Assembly (NCBI RefSeq): GCF_000599885.1
Contig: NZ_JFGT01000005.1
Coordinates: forward strand, 744,001 to 808,000
Length of the DNA stretch: 64,000 nucleotides
Source: Pantoea sp. IMH
Lineage (GTDB): Bacteria; Pseudomonadota; Gammaproteobacteria; Enterobacterales; Enterobacteriaceae
Direction of reading: 5' to 3'
Numbering within the stretch: position 1 is the first letter of the stretch; every line of letters begins with the position of its first letter. Shown here piece after piece: positions 9,431-19,475 of the stretch. Made by a program: the position numbers and the translations under genes. The notes under the pieces are model-generated. The model made no database searches. It was not told the origin of the DNA and was given only the letters and a program-made list of their open reading frames with translations.

Positions 9431-10252
9431 TTACTTCTCCTGCTGCTGAGGATGCGCAATCAGCCAGTTTGCCAGCTGGCAATATTGTGCGACGGAGATA
9501 TTTTCCGCGCGGAGAGAAGTATCAATATTCATCTCTTCCAGCGCCTCCGGCGTAAACAGATGACCCAGGCTGTTGCGCAGCGTTTTACGGCGTTTACCAA
9601 AGGCTTCCGTGGTGATACGGCTCAGCACGCGCATATCTGCTACAGGATGAGGCAGCGTGGCGTGCGGCATCAGTCGCACCACGGCGGAGTCCACTTTGGG
9701 TGCCGGCGTGAAGGATTCTGGCGGCACTTCCAGCACCGGAATTACCTGGCAGTAGTACTGCGCCATCACCGTCAGACGGCCATAGGCTTTGCTGCCCGGA
9801 CCCGCCACCAGCCGGTTCACCACTTCTTTCTGCAGCATAAAGTGCATATCACGGATCGCATCAGTATAGCTGAAAAGGTGAAACATCAGTGGTGTTGAGA
9901 TGTTGTAGGGCAGGTTGCCGAACACCCGCAGCGACTGGCCTTTTTCGCGGGCATAGGCCGCGAAATCAAAGGTCATCGCATCCTGCTGGAAAATGGTCAG
10001 CTTAGGGCCGAGAAAGGGATGCGTTTGCAGACGAGCCGCCAGGTCGCGGTCAAGCTCAATCACCGTCATGGCGTCAAGACGCTCGCCAACCGGTTCGGTT
10101 AACGCGCCCAGACCGGGGCCGATTTCCACCACAGCCTCACCGGCTTGCGGGTGAATGGCGGAGACAATGCTGTCAATGATATAGGGATCGTTAAGGAAGT
10201 TCTGTCCGAAACGTTTGCGGGCGAAATGGCCCTGATGGACGCGATTATTCAT
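9431..10252 (-). CDS. rsmA: 16S rRNA (adenine(1518)-N6/adenine(1519)-N6)-dimethyltransferase
   Basis: RsmA (KsgA, 273 residues) dimethylates two adjacent adenines in the 3' hairpin of 16S rRNA late in small-subunit assembly; its loss gives kasugamycin resistance. The N-terminus [11 protein letters not shown] and the SAM-binding loop [13 protein letters not shown] (about 42-54) are characteristic. The catalytic NLPYNIS motif (about 113-119) matches the N-L/P-P-Y signature of N6-adenine methylases. The gene starts eight bases inside the end of pdxA, so the two are translationally linked. Confidence 0.97.
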   Translation of the reverse strand: MNNRVHQGHFARKRFGQNFLNDPYIIDSIVSAIHPQAGEAVVEIGPGLGALTEPVGERLDAMTVIELDRDLAARLQTHPFLGPKLTIFQQDAMTFDFAAYAREKGQSLRVFGNLPYNISTPLMFHLFSYTDAIRDMHFMLQKEVVNRLVAGPGSKAYGRLTVMAQYYCQVIPVLEVPPESFTPAPKVDSAVVRLMPHATLPHPVADMRVLSRITTEAFGKRRKTLRNSLGHLFTPEALEEMNIDTSLRAENISVAQYCQLANWLIAHPQQQEK

Positions 10253-11237
10253 TACTGCTCTTGATCATGGTGATGGCGAGGTTAAGCGCCGTAATAAAGC
10301 TGCCCGCATCAGCGTGACCCAGACCTGCCAGTTCGAGAGCGGTGCCGTGGTCAACGGAGGTACGGATAAAGGGCAGGCCGAGAGTGATATTCACCGCACG
10401 CCCGAATCCCTGATATTTTAGCACCGGCAATCCCTGGTCGTGATACATCGCCAGAACCGCATCGGCCTGTTCCAGATATTTAGGCTGAAACAGCGTATCC
10501 GCCGGCAGCGGGCCGGTAAGGCGCATTCCCTGCTGGCGAAGTTCGTTTAGCGCAGGAACGATCACGTCGATCTCTTCCCGGCCCATATGGCCGCCTTCAC
10601 CGGCGTGAGGATTCAAACCACAAACAAAGATATGCGGAGAAGGTAAGCCAAATTTACTTTGCAGGTCGGCATGCAGAATCGTCAGGACTTCATGCAGGCT
10701 GTCGCGGGTGATGGCATCAGAAACCGCCTTCAGCGGCAGATGCGTGGTTGCCAGCGCCACCCGCATCGCTTCTGTTGCCAGCATCATCACCACGCGTTCA
10801 CGGCCAGCCCGTTCGGCAAAAAATTCCGTATGTCCGCTAAAGGGGATGCCCGCATCATTGATCACGCCTTTATGGACGGGGCCGGTAATCAGTGCGGCAA
10901 ATTCGCCGTTCAGACAGCCGTCGCACGCTCTTGCGAGCGTTTCCAGCACATAGTGACCGTTCGCCACACAAAGCTCGCCCGCCGTAACCGGCTGCGGCGT
11001 TGCCACCGGCAGCAGGGTAAGCGTTCCGGTGGTCTGAGGCTGCGCGGGGAGGTCTGGCTGATACTCACGCAGCGTCAGCGGTAAGCCCAGCACCGCAGCA
11101 CGCTGCTGCAGGAGCTGGGGATCGGCGCAGACCACCAGCTCAACCGGCCAGTCGCGCTGGGCCAGTTCAATCGTCAGATCTGGCCCTATCCCGGCAGGTT
11201 CGCCGGGCGTGATGACTACGCGGGGATTACTGAGCAT
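10245..11237 (-). CDS. pdxA: 4-hydroxythreonine-4-phosphate dehydrogenase
   Basis: PdxA (330 residues) oxidises 4-phosphohydroxy-L-threonine with NAD in the DXP-dependent route to pyridoxal phosphate. The start [21 protein letters not shown] is diagnostic. [10 protein letters not shown] and the metal-binding histidines in [15 protein letters not shown] and MYHDQGL are all present. It overlaps surA by 11 bases upstream and rsmA by eight downstream, the same tight packing as in E. coli. Confidence 0.97.
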   Translation of the reverse strand: MLSNPRVVITPGEPAGIGPDLTIELAQRDWPVELVVCADPQLLQQRAAVLGLPLTLREYQPDLPAQPQTTGTLTLLPVATPQPVTAGELCVANGHYVLETLARACDGCLNGEFAALITGPVHKGVINDAGIPFSGHTEFFAERAGRERVVMMLATEAMRVALATTHLPLKAVSDAITRDSLHEVLTILHADLQSKFGLPSPHIFVCGLNPHAGEGGHMGREEIDVIVPALNELRQQGMRLTGPLPADTLFQPKYLEQADAVLAMYHDQGLPVLKYQGFGRAVNITLGLPFIRTSVDHGTALELAGLGHADAGSFITALNLAITMIKSSNE

Positions 11238-12522
11238 TGTTGTCCAGAATCTTCACGTAGGCAGAAGCACGCTGTTCCTGCATCCAGGTCTGGGCCTCTT
11301 CCGCGAATTTACGGTTAAACAGCAGGCGATACGCGCGCTCTTTCTGTGCCGCATCCGTTTTGTCCACCTGACGGGTATCCAGTAGCTGGATCAGGTGCCA
11401 GCCGAATGAGGAGTGCACAGGTGCGCTCATCTGGCCCTTGTTGAGCTTCAGCAGCGCATCGCGGAATGCCGGATCGAAAATTTCCGGTGAGCTCCAGCCG
11501 AGGTCGCCGCCCTGATTGGCTGAACCTGGATCCTGAGAAAACGCCTTCGCCGCCTGAGCAAAAGTGGTTTTCCCACTGCTGATCTCTTCCGCAAGCTGTT
11601 GCAGCTTCTGACGGGCCTGATCGCTGTTCATTACCGGCGATGGCTTAAGCAAAATGTGGCGTGCATGCACTTCGGTCACGGAAATGTTTTTGTTATCGCC
11701 GCGAATATCATTCACTTTCAGAATATGGAAACCCACGCCGGAACGGATCGGGCCGATGATGTCGCCTTTCTTCGCGGTAACCAGCGCCTGGGCGAAAAGT
11801 GACGGCAGCTCCTGAATCCGGCCCCAGCCCATATTACCGCCTTTCAACGCCTGAGAATCCGCTGAATAAGTGATGGCCAGTTTGCCGAAGTCCGCGCCGT
11901 TTTTGCTTTCGCTAACGAGCTGTTTTGCCAGCGTTTCCTGGTCGTCAACCTGCTGCTGGGTAGGGTTTTCCGGCAGCGGCAGAAGAATGTGGCTGAGGTT
12001 AAGCGAGGTGCTGGCATCGTTCTGCGAACCGACCTGGGTGGCCAGAGAGTCCACTTCCTGCGGCAGAATGGTGACGCGACGACGCACTTCGTTATTGCGC
12101 ACTTCAGCAATCGTCATCTCTTTACGGATCTGCTCACGGTAGGTGTTGTAATTCATGCCGTCGTAGGCAAGACGACTGCGAAGCTGATCGAGGCTCATTT
12201 TATTCTGCGCCGCGATGTTTTCGATCGCCTTATCCACCTCGGCATCCGGGATCTGAATGCCGGACTGTTTCGCCATCTGCAGCAGAATATTGTCCATAAC
12301 CAGACGTTCAGTAATCTGGTGGCGCAATGTTTTATCATCAGGAAGCTGCTGACCCGCCTGGCGGGCCTGTCCTTTTACGGACTGCATCATGCCATCGACG
12401 TCACTTTCTAATACCACGCCGTTATTGACCACGGCGGCAACTTTATCAACAACCTGCGGGGCTGCAAACGCGGTGCCGGCCGACATCGCCACACCAAGGA
12501 TCAGCATTCTCCAGTTCTTCAT
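11227..12522 (-). CDS. surA: Periplasmic chaperone / peptidyl-prolyl isomerase SurA
   Basis: SurA (431 residues) escorts unfolded beta-barrel proteins across the periplasm to the BAM complex. It has a Sec signal ending near TAFA, the N-terminal chaperone module (about 21-170), two parvulin domains (about 172-275 and 283-385) and a C-terminal helix that packs on the N-domain. Both parvulin units show their conserved GGNMGWG or GGDLGWS segments. It follows lptD, whose product is a SurA client, with a gap of about 50 bp, and overlaps pdxA. Confidence 0.97.
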   Translation of the reverse strand: MKNWRMLILGVAMSAGTAFAAPQVVDKVAAVVNNGVVLESDVDGMMQSVKGQARQAGQQLPDDKTLRHQITERLVMDNILLQMAKQSGIQIPDAEVDKAIENIAAQNKMSLDQLRSRLAYDGMNYNTYREQIRKEMTIAEVRNNEVRRRVTILPQEVDSLATQVGSQNDASTSLNLSHILLPLPENPTQQQVDDQETLAKQLVSESKNGADFGKLAITYSADSQALKGGNMGWGRIQELPSLFAQALVTAKKGDIIGPIRSGVGFHILKVNDIRGDNKNISVTEVHARHILLKPSPVMNSDQARQKLQQLAEEISSGKTTFAQAAKAFSQDPGSANQGGDLGWSSPEIFDPAFRDALLKLNKGQMSAPVHSSFGWHLIQLLDTRQVDKTDAAQKERAYRLLFNRKFAEEAQTWMQEQRASAYVKILDNNAQ

Positions 12523-12575
12523 ACTTTTTCCATTCTTCTATCCGCACTGCGGGTTTGCATAACTAATTCACAACA

Positions 12576-14933
12576 TCAGAAAGCGCGCTGATAAGGCAGA
12601 ATACCCTGACGCAGCATTTCACCGGTGCCCAGATTGTAAGATGGACTCAGGCCACGTAGCTCAATGTTGAATGATATTTTGTTCTCGTACTTACTCTCGC
12701 TATCTTCCCAGCTGGTGATTTTACGTTCGTAGCCAAGGCGAATCGCGTAACAGCAGGAGCTGTACTGTAATCCCACCAGCTGATCGGCAGGCTGTTTCGC
12801 TTTGGTATCGTAATACCAGGCACCCACAACGGACCAGGCGTCAGCGATCGGCCAGCTGGCCGTGGTGCCCACCTGAGAAATCCCCTGCTGATAGCCTGGG
12901 TTTCTGACGCGGCTCAGGGTTTGTTCAATATATTCCGGGCTGGTATAGCGATAGTTCAGCTGGACCATCCGGTCCGCATCACGACGATATTCCAGCACGG
13001 CGTTGCCCTGTGAAACGTTATCCAGGCTGGTGTCGTACTGAAGACCCCCACGTGCGGCCCAGCGGTCGCTGATCCGCCACCAGGTATCGCCCGCCCAGAC
13101 CAGGCTACCACGGTCATCGCTGTCCGCCGCCTCAATACCGGTCCGTGACGGAGTAAACGAGTAGATTTGACCCACAGAAGCGTTAAAACGTTCAACCAGA
13201 TCGTTATCAAAAATACGGGTGGTAACGCCAGTGGTCAGCTGGTTAGCCGAAGCGATACGATCGAGGCCGCTGTAGGTCCGGTCGCGGAACAGACCGGTAT
13301 AGTCACTTTGCAGCAGCGTGGAGTCATAGGCGCGGATTGAACTCTGATCGCGGTAAGGCAGATAGAGATACTGCAGGCGCGGCTCCAGCGTCTGCGTATA
13401 ACCCGGTGACCAGTCCATATCGCGGTCAAAGACCATCTTACCGTCGACCTTAAACTGCGGCATGGTCCGGTCTACGGAGCTTTTCAGCTGGTTCGTTTTG
13501 GTGGTATCGATGCGGGTGTTGTAATACTCAATATCATCCTGCTGATAGTGGGTTGCCAGCAGCTTGGCTTCGGTATTCAGACTTCCCCAGCGATTGGATA
13601 ACGGCAGGTTAATCGTCGGTTCCACATGAAGACGGGTGGCGTCCGGATACTGCTCGTTAACGTTAGTGAATTTCACCGCCTGTGCGAACAGGTGGGTATC
13701 AAAAGGACCGACGTCGTTCTGATAGTAATTAAAGTCGAACTGCGGCTCGGCACGGTAAACATCACGGCTGGCGTTCGAAGAGAAGATCTGGAACTGTTTG
13801 GTTGAGAGCGTCGCATCCCAGTTTTTCTCGGCGTAGCCCACGCTGAATTTCTGCGTCACATAGCCGTCGGTCGAATTACCGTACGTTGAGTCAAGATCGG
13901 TAAAATAGTAAGGATCGCTGACCTTGGTGTAGTCGATATTGAAACGCCAGTTCTGGTCATAAACGCCAGAGTGCCGCCAGTAGAACAGCCAGCGGTTAGA
14001 GTCCTTCTGATCCTCAATATTACGGGCGGTAGTGTCTTTATTAAATTCGTCATCGGTCGGCAGATAATCGAACTCCATCAGACCGGCGCCCGCTTTGGTC
14101 AGGTAGCGGAATTCATTCTGCCACTGCAAACCACGCTGGCTCATATAGTGCGGCGTGATGGTAGCATCCGCCTGAGGCGCGATGTTCCAGTAGTAAGGCA
14201 GGATGAACTCAAAGCCGTTGGAGCTGCCGTACTTGGCATTCGGGATCAGAAAACCCGAGCGGCGGCGATCGCCGATTGGCAGCTGCAAATAGGGACTGTA
14301 GAGCACCGGAACCGAACCGATTTTAAAGCGGGCGTTCCAGATCTCCGCCACCTGCTCTTCGCGGTCCTGAATCACTTCGGTACCAACCACGCTCCAGCTA
14401 TTGTCGCCGGGCAGACAGGAGGTGAAGGTGCCGTTTTCCAGAATGGTATAGCGGTTCTGGCCGCGCAGCTTCATCTGATCGCCGCTGCCACGTCCCTGAC
14501 GGCCAACCATCTGATAGGTGCCATCCCAGACGTTAGTATCTTTGGTATTAAGATTTGACCAGGCTTTCGGGCCCTTCAGAATGACCTGGTTGTCGTCATA
14601 GCGCACGTTACCCAGCGCGTCCACGGTGCGGATCGGCGGCTGGCCTGCCTGCTCTTTCTGATGAAGCTGCACCTCGTCGGAGAGGAGGCGGCTGTTACCC
14701 TGCTGGATGTCCACGTTGCCGGTAAATACCGCATTATCGGGATAGTTGCCTTTGGCGCTGTCGGCATTGATCGTTACCGGCAGTTCATTGGTCTGTTTTC
14801 CCTCAACCAGAGGACGGTCGTAGCTTGGCACACCCAGCATACACTGTGATGCCAGATCGTCGGCCAGGCCCTGCTGGCTGTAGAGCGCTGAACCGATAAG
14901 CGTGGCCAGCAAAGTAGGTAGTCGTTTTTTCAT
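12576..14933 (-). CDS. lptD: LPS-assembly protein LptD
   Basis: LptD (785 residues) is the outer-membrane beta-barrel that, with the lipoprotein LptE, inserts lipopolysaccharide in the outer leaflet. After a signal peptide ([17 protein letters not shown]...), residues about 25-200 form the periplasmic LptA/OstA-like jellyroll, followed by a large 26-strand barrel. The four cysteines for the inter-domain disulfides are present: SQCML, TSCLPG and the adjacent pair in SSCCYAI. Upstream in-frame ATGs at 14966 and 14969 exist, but the signal peptide begins at this start. First gene of the leftward group; divergent from djlA. Confidence 0.96.
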   Translation of the reverse strand: MKKRLPTLLATLIGSALYSQQGLADDLASQCMLGVPSYDRPLVEGKQTNELPVTINADSAKGNYPDNAVFTGNVDIQQGNSRLLSDEVQLHQKEQAGQPPIRTVDALGNVRYDDNQVILKGPKAWSNLNTKDTNVWDGTYQMVGRQGRGSGDQMKLRGQNRYTILENGTFTSCLPGDNSWSVVGTEVIQDREEQVAEIWNARFKIGSVPVLYSPYLQLPIGDRRRSGFLIPNAKYGSSNGFEFILPYYWNIAPQADATITPHYMSQRGLQWQNEFRYLTKAGAGLMEFDYLPTDDEFNKDTTARNIEDQKDSNRWLFYWRHSGVYDQNWRFNIDYTKVSDPYYFTDLDSTYGNSTDGYVTQKFSVGYAEKNWDATLSTKQFQIFSSNASRDVYRAEPQFDFNYYQNDVGPFDTHLFAQAVKFTNVNEQYPDATRLHVEPTINLPLSNRWGSLNTEAKLLATHYQQDDIEYYNTRIDTTKTNQLKSSVDRTMPQFKVDGKMVFDRDMDWSPGYTQTLEPRLQYLYLPYRDQSSIRAYDSTLLQSDYTGLFRDRTYSGLDRIASANQLTTGVTTRIFDNDLVERFNASVGQIYSFTPSRTGIEAADSDDRGSLVWAGDTWWRISDRWAARGGLQYDTSLDNVSQGNAVLEYRRDADRMVQLNYRYTSPEYIEQTLSRVRNPGYQQGISQVGTTASWPIADAWSVVGAWYYDTKAKQPADQLVGLQYSSCCYAIRLGYERKITSWEDSESKYENKISFNIELRGLSPSYNLGTGEMLRQGILPYQRAF

Positions 14934-15123
14934 ACGCGGTATCGAAAATTCCGTGATAGCAGGCATCATGCCGACAAACGGTCAGAGACTAACGTACTCA
15001 ACTGCGTTGCGCTAGTGTTATACCTTTCATCTTGTAAATTGCTGGCGTCATGACATCTCGTTATTACCGCCAACCCGCAATCTGAGATTAAAGGGTTCGT
15101 CTGGTTGTTTGACCGCGTTGCCG

Positions 15124-15153
15124 TTAGGCTTAGGGATAAATGAGAGGTATGAT
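15124..15153 (+). promoter_or_regulatory. Candidate sigma-70 promoter for djlA
   Basis: TTAGGC (15124-15129) is followed after 18 bp by TATGAT (15148-15153), 41 bp before the djlA start. The -35 is a partial match only. The same 225-bp divergent gap must also hold the lptD promoter; I could not place a convincing sigma-E site there. Confidence 0.3.
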
Positions 15154-15194
15154 AATGCAATTTTTAGCCTTGAGCATGGCGAATTGAGGAGTAT

Positions 15195-16019
15195 ATGCGC
15201 TATTGGGGAAAAGTAATTGGCCTTGTGCTGGGTTTGTTAAGCGGCGCCGGCTTTTGGGGAATCGCCTTTGGCCTGCTGATTGGCCATCTTATCGATAAAG
15301 CACGTACGGTCAGAGGGCAGGGCTATTTCAGCAACCAGCAGACCCGACAGACGCTCTTTTTCCGCACAACCTTTCAGGTCATGGGGCATCTGACCAAGTC
15401 TAAAGGCCGCGTGACCGATGCGGATATCCAGATGGCCTCGCTGCTGATGGACAGAATGCAGCTGCATGGCGAGGCGAGAACCTCAGCACAGCGCGCGTTC
15501 CGGGAAGGTAAAGAGGGTGATTATCCGCTGCGGGATAAGCTCAGAGAGTTGCGCAGCGCCTGCTTTGGTCGCTTCGACCTGATCAGGGTATTTCTGGAGA
15601 TTCAAATCCAGGCAGCATTCGCTGACGGCTCGCTGCATCCGAACGAGCGACAGGTCCTTTATGTCATTGCGGAAGAGCTGGGGATTTCGCGCAGCCAGTT
15701 CGATCAGTTCCTGCGCATGATGGAAGGCGGCCAGCAGTTCGGCGGCGGCCACTATCAGGGCGGCGCGGGATCGCAGAGCGGCTTTAACCCCGGTCAGCGT
15801 GGGCCGACGCTGGAAGACGCCTGTAGCGTGCTTGGCGTGAAAAGCAGTGATGATGCCACCACTATCAAGCGCGCCTACCGTAAGCTGATGAGCGAGCACC
15901 ATCCGGACAAGCTGGTGGCGAAAGGGTTACCGCCGCAGATGATGGAGATGGCAAAGCAGAAAGCCCAGGAGATCCAGGCCGCTTACGACCTGATTAAACG
16001 GGAAAAAGGGTTCAAGTAG
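15195..16019 (+). CDS. djlA: Membrane-anchored DnaJ-like co-chaperone DjlA
   Basis: DjlA (274 residues) is a type III J-domain protein that stimulates DnaK at the inner membrane and in E. coli feeds into Rcs phosphorelay signalling. A single N-terminal membrane segment (about 6-32) is rich in glycine, as in the dimerising DjlA anchor. The central TerB-like helical region covers about 50-180. A Gly/Gln-rich linker (about 178-195) leads to the C-terminal J domain (about 205-274) with its HPD tripeptide in [17 protein letters not shown] ribosome site precedes the ATG. It is the last backbone gene before the accessory cassette. Confidence 0.96.
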   Translation: MRYWGKVIGLVLGLLSGAGFWGIAFGLLIGHLIDKARTVRGQGYFSNQQTRQTLFFRTTFQVMGHLTKSKGRVTDADIQMASLLMDRMQLHGEARTSAQRAFREGKEGDYPLRDKLRELRSACFGRFDLIRVFLEIQIQAAFADGSLHPNERQVLYVIAEELGISRSQFDQFLRMMEGGQQFGGGHYQGGAGSQSGFNPGQRGPTLEDACSVLGVKSSDDATTIKRAYRKLMSEHHPDKLVAKGLPPQMMEMAKQKAQEIQAAYDLIKREKGFK

Positions 16020-16031
16020 CGCATCACCTCA

Positions 16032-16055
16032 GTGAAGGGAGACTTCTCCCTTCAC
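16032..16055. terminator. Perfect hairpin after djlA
   Basis: GTGAAGGGAGA and TCTCCCTTCAC pair over 11 bp with a 2-nt centre, 12 bp after the djlA stop. No T run follows at once, but the DNA soon becomes strongly AT-rich. It marks the backbone/accessory boundary. Confidence 0.45.
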
Positions 16056-16373
16056 GATCCTGCCAGCAAAAATAGATTTCTTTATTTACATCTTACTTTT
16101 TATTTTAACATAGCAAGTCAAAAAGAGGTTTAATTGCTAAATAAAACGATTGTTGTGAATGTTTTATTTAATTTCAAAAAAGCGTGCAGCATTAAAGGTT
16201 GTGAGTGAGATGATTTTTATTCTCAAAGCCCAGAGCGTTACATAATATTCTTCCTCAATCCCCTTCCGGTTTAGGTTTGATTAATCATAATGAATATATA
16301 TTGAGCAGCATTATAAGTGACACTTAAGCTTTTACTTGTAAAAGAAAGTGCACGAACTGTTGTGGGTTATTAT
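16056..16373. other. AT-rich upstream region of the SMR-cut cassette
   Basis: About 320 bp, clearly richer in A and T than the genes around it, and with no gene. It must carry the promoter of the cassette. I see palindromes near its 3' end (see the operator entry), but no unambiguous -35/-10 pair and no convincing FNR or CRP site. AT-rich DNA of this kind often marks acquired, H-NS-bound material; that is inference. Confidence 0.5.
16314..16344 (+). promoter_or_regulatory. Two adjacent operator-like palindromes before the SMR-cut cassette
   Basis: TAAGTG-A-CACTTA (16314-16326) and CTTTTAC-TT-GTAAAAG (16329-16344) are perfect inverted repeats two bases apart, ending 29 bp before the first SMR start codon. 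This is where a repressor operator would be expected. No regulator gene lies in the cassette, so the protein that would bind is unknown. Confidence 0.4.
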
Positions 16374-16755
16374 ATGTCTAATGATAAATATACCTGGTTT
16401 CTCATTGTCGCCATTATGACGGAAGTCACCGCGACGATACTGCTGGGATTGTCGGGGGGAATGTCGAAATTATTACCGACAATCGGGTCATTAAGCGCGT
16501 ACGTCTGTTCTTACTATTTTCTTACGCTCTCACTGAAAAAAATTCCGATCGGCCTGGCCTATGCACTGTGGGCAGGCATCGGCATTATGGCTAACACGCT
16601 AATCACCGTGCTGCTCTCCGGTATCCTGCCACATCCTGCCACATCCTGGCAGCATCACTGGCATGATGCTGATTATTGCTGGCGCGTTGATAATCAACCT
16701 GCTGGCAAAAAATGAGAACAAAGACGGGGCCGCTGCCGGGGGGAATAAAATATGA
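16374..16755 (+). pseudogene. EmrE-like SMR transporter subunit, frameshifted by a 10-bp duplication
   Basis: The gene encodes a small-multidrug-resistance protein. Starting MSNDKYTWFL, it has three clear membrane helices and the essential TM1 glutamate in IMTEVTAT. As written, the reading frame shifts at 16623-16652 and stops at 16715 after 113 codons with a polar tail, so the fourth helix is lost. Removing one copy of a 10-bp tandem repeat restores ILPHPGSITG followed by MMLIIAGALIINLLAKN, a normal TM4. That frame ends at 16755 with an ATGA overlap onto the next gene. The original gene was therefore about 123 codons and coupled to its neighbour. It may be a true mutation, a phase-variable site or an assembly error. 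Confidence 0.8.
16623..16652 (+). repeat. Tandem 10-bp repeat causing the SMR frameshift
   Basis: ATCCTGCCAC occurs twice in tandem (16623-16632, 16633-16642) and is followed by a near copy, ATCCTGGCAG (16643-16652). One copy fewer puts the SMR gene back in frame, as 10 is not a multiple of three. The layout favours slipped-strand mispairing. Confidence 0.9.
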
Positions 16756-17081
16756 ATATCACTTCACCCGCTCTGCTCTGGTTGTCTGTCGCTATTGTAT
16801 TAGAAGTGCTGGCCACCAGCCTGCTGCCGAAAACAAATAATTTCCGCCGGATTACGGTAACGCCCGGCGTGATGGTGCTCTATTTTCTCTGCTTTTATTC
16901 CCTGTCTAAAGCCATGGTGATGTTAACCCCTGGCGTGACCTACGCATTATGGTGTGGGTTAGGCATCGTACTGGTTAATTTAGTGGGTCTGGTTATCTTC
17001 CGCCAGAAAATGGGTAAATACAGTCTGCTCGGCATCGCTTTAATCGTCGCTGGCTGCATCACTATGGGAATATTTAAATGA
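16752..17081 (+). CDS. EmrE-like SMR transporter, second subunit
   Basis: This intact 109-residue SMR protein has four hydrophobic helices. TM1 carries the proton/substrate-binding glutamate (AIVLEVLATSLLP), and the TYALWCGLGIV segment matches the TM3 signature of the family. It probably pairs with the upstream gene product as a heterodimeric exporter or exchanger of small organic cations. Beside a CutC-type enzyme, the likely cargo is trimethylamine or choline; this is inferred from context. It overlaps the upstream ancestral frame by ATGA and the downstream enzyme by another ATGA, so all three are translationally coupled. Loss of the upstream partner may leave it as a homodimer or inactive. 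Confidence 0.88.
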   Translation: MNITSPALLWLSVAIVLEVLATSLLPKTNNFRRITVTPGVMVLYFLCFYSLSKAMVMLTPGVTYALWCGLGIVLVNLVGLVIFRQKMGKYSLLGIALIVAGCITMGIFK

Positions 17082-19468
17082 ATGCCCTGACAACTACGCC
17101 TCTTTCTCCCCGCATTACGCGCCTGCGTGAGCGCTATTTAAAAGCGAAACCTTTTATCTCAGCGTCGCGCGCCCGGGCGGTAACCGAGATTTACCGTAAT
17201 TATCCAGGCATGCCTACGTTACTGTTACGGGCGATGGCATTTCGCCGCGCCTGTCAGAATGCGCCACTGGTCATTGAAGAGGATGAGCTGATAATCAGCC
17301 ATCCTGCCGGTGCCGCCCGCGGTGGCGAAATCTCACCGGAAATCGCCTGGCGCTGGGTTGCCGATGAGCTGGATACTATGTCAACGCGTGCGCAGGATCC
17401 TTACGAGATCAGCGAAGAGGTGAAGCGGGAACTGCGGGAAGAAATTTTCCCTTTCTGGCAGGGGCGGTCGCTGGATGAGATGGCGGAAACGCAGTTACGT
17501 CATGCCGGGCTCTGGGAGTGGAGTACCGATGAGGGAATATGCGATTTAAGCATTAAAACTCAGAACGGCGGTGGGGATACCTGCCCGGGCTATGACATCA
17601 TTCTGCTCAAAAAAGGGCTGGGCGGCGTCCAGCAGGAAGCGCGCGAGGCGCTGTGTCATCTGTCGCCCACCTGTCCGGGGGATCAGGAGAAACAGTACTT
17701 CTACGAGGCGATCGTTGAAACCTGTCAGGGCGTTATTGATTATGCGCACCGCTATGCGGATTACGCGCTGGAACTGGCGCAGCGCACATCTTGTGCAGCA
17801 CGCAAGGCCGAGCTTGAAGCGCTGTCGGCGCTCTGTCGACGCGTCCCGGAACACCCGCCAAAAACTTTCCACGAAGCGCTACAGGCGATCTGGTTTGCCC
17901 AGTCGCTGTTCATTCTGGAAGAAAACCAGACCGGTATTTCGCTGGGCCGTGTCGATCAGTATCTCTGGCCGCTGCTGGAGGCGGATCTGGCTTCTGGCGT
18001 TCTGAATCAGGCGCAGGCTGAAGAGCTGCTCTGCTGCTGGATGATCAAAATGTCCGAATGCATGTGGATTTGCAGCGCCTCTTCCGCCATGTATTTCGCT
18101 GGCTATCAGCCTTTTGTCAATCTGGTCGTGGGCGGGCAGAAACGTGAAGGGGGCGATGCAACCAATCCGCTGTCGCTGCTGATTATGGACTGCTCACGCC
18201 ATCTGAAAATCTATCAGCCGAGCCTGGCCGTGCGGATCCATAATCAGTCGCCGCAGCCGTTTATGCGTAAAATTGTCGAGGTTATCCGTGCCGGTATCGG
18301 TTTCCCCGCCTGCCATTTTGACGATGCCCATATCAAAATGATGCTGCGCAAAGGTTTTGATTATGAGGATGCGCGTGATTATTGCCTGATGGGCTGCGTG
18401 GAACCGCAGCGCTCAGGACGCATCTATCAGTGGACCTCGGTGGGCTACACCACCTTTACCTGCGCCATTGAGCTGGCGATGAATAATGGGAAAACCGCCA
18501 GCGGTGCTCAGGCAGGCCCGCAGACCGGCGAGCTTACTTCGCTGACAACCTACGAGGCATTCGAAACCGCCGTCAGGCAGCAGCTCAGCCATATTGTCCG
18601 GCAGGCGGCAAGAGCGACCCTGCTGGTGCAGAAACTGCATAAGCGGCTGGCACCAAAACCTTTTATCTCCTGCCTCGTGGAAGGCTGCATGGAGAAGGGC
18701 AGGGATGTGATGCACGGCGGGGCGATGATCAATAATGGTCCGGGTCTGATCTGGACCGGCATGGCGGACTATGCCAACGCCATGATGGCGATGCGTGAGC
18801 TTGTCTACCGGGAAAAAACGGTGACGCCGCAGCAGATGGGCCAGGCGTTGCGCGATAATTTCGCCGGTCATGAGGCGTTACTTACTGCCTGCCTGAACGT
18901 GGCGAAATTTGGTAACGATGTGGAGGAAGTCGATCTTATCGCCCGCGACCTGATCCGCTTTATCGAAAACGAGCACCGACAGTATCAGATGCTCTATGGT
19001 CCCTTTACCCACGGCACCTTATCCATCTCAAACAATACGCCGTTTGGCCTGGCCACTGGCGCACTCCCCAGCGGACGGCTGGCGGGAATGCCGCTGGCGG
19101 ATGGCATCAGCCCGTCACAGCAGACGGATTATGCCGGTCCGACCGCGATCGTAAACTCCGTCGGGCGGATCAACGTTGAGGAAATGGAGATCGGCATGGT
19201 CCATAACTTCAAACTGCTGCACGGCATTCTGGATACGGTGGAAGGTGAGCAGGGGATCATCACCCTGCTGCGCAGCGCCAGCATGCTGGGCAACGCCCAG
19301 ATGCAGTTCAGCTATGTGGATAATGAAACGTTGCTCCAGGCGCAGGCAAATCCGGAGCAATACCGCAATCTGATGATCCGCGTTGCCGGTTACAGCGCCT
19401 TTTTCGTCGAACTCAGCCGCGAGGTACAGGATGAAATTATCAGCCGCACCCAAATCGGCCAGTTCTGA
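17078..19468 (+). CDS. cutC: Glycyl radical enzyme, probable choline trimethylamine-lyase (CutC)
   Basis: This 796-residue anaerobic radical enzyme has the PFL-like domain and a C-terminal glycyl radical motif RVAGYSAFF (Gly771) with QDEIISRT after it. The active-site loop reads GCVEPQRSG. Measured from this cysteine, the residues known in Desulfovibrio alaskensis CutC (Asp216, Phe389, Cys489, Glu491, Thr502, Tyr506) all recur at a constant offset of 49: Asp167, Phe340, Cys440, Glu442, Thr453, Tyr457. That supports cleavage of choline to trimethylamine and acetaldehyde rather than a diol or hydroxyproline dehydratase. It lacks the long N-terminal extension of microcompartment-targeted CutC forms, and no shell genes are near. 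It overlaps the SMR gene by ATGA and is followed by its activase. Gas-tight biochemistry would be needed for proof of substrate. Confidence 0.85.
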   Translation: MNALTTTPLSPRITRLRERYLKAKPFISASRARAVTEIYRNYPGMPTLLLRAMAFRRACQNAPLVIEEDELIISHPAGAARGGEISPEIAWRWVADELDTMSTRAQDPYEISEEVKRELREEIFPFWQGRSLDEMAETQLRHAGLWEWSTDEGICDLSIKTQNGGGDTCPGYDIILLKKGLGGVQQEAREALCHLSPTCPGDQEKQYFYEAIVETCQGVIDYAHRYADYALELAQRTSCAARKAELEALSALCRRVPEHPPKTFHEALQAIWFAQSLFILEENQTGISLGRVDQYLWPLLEADLASGVLNQAQAEELLCCWMIKMSECMWICSASSAMYFAGYQPFVNLVVGGQKREGGDATNPLSLLIMDCSRHLKIYQPSLAVRIHNQSPQPFMRKIVEVIRAGIGFPACHFDDAHIKMMLRKGFDYEDARDYCLMGCVEPQRSGRIYQWTSVGYTTFTCAIELAMNNGKTASGAQAGPQTGELTSLTTYEAFETAVRQQLSHIVRQAARATLLVQKLHKRLAPKPFISCLVEGCMEKGRDVMHGGAMINNGPGLIWTGMADYANAMMAMRELVYREKTVTPQQMGQALRDNFAGHEALLTACLNVAKFGNDVEEVDLIARDLIRFIENEHRQYQMLYGPFTHGTLSISNNTPFGLATGALPSGRLAGMPLADGISPSQQTDYAGPTAIVNSVGRINVEEMEIGMVHNFKLLHGILDTVEGEQGIITLLRSASMLGNAQMQFSYVDNETLLQAQANPEQYRNLMIRVAGYSAFFVELSREVQDEIISRTQIGQF

Positions 19469-19475
19469 GGCGGTG

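Noticed and set aside
12647-14767. Several 60-90 codon frames inside lptD in other frames
   Set aside because: All are Arg/Ser/Thr-rich shadows of the lptD reading frame.
14934-15120. Sigma-E promoter for lptD
   Set aside because: No clear GAACTT-N16-TCTGA pair was found; only partial matches.
16276-16290. FNR-like site TTTGATTAATCATAA upstream of the SMR-cut cassette
   Set aside because: Only the left half (TTGAT) fits; the right half at the proper spacing reads CATAA instead of ATCAA.
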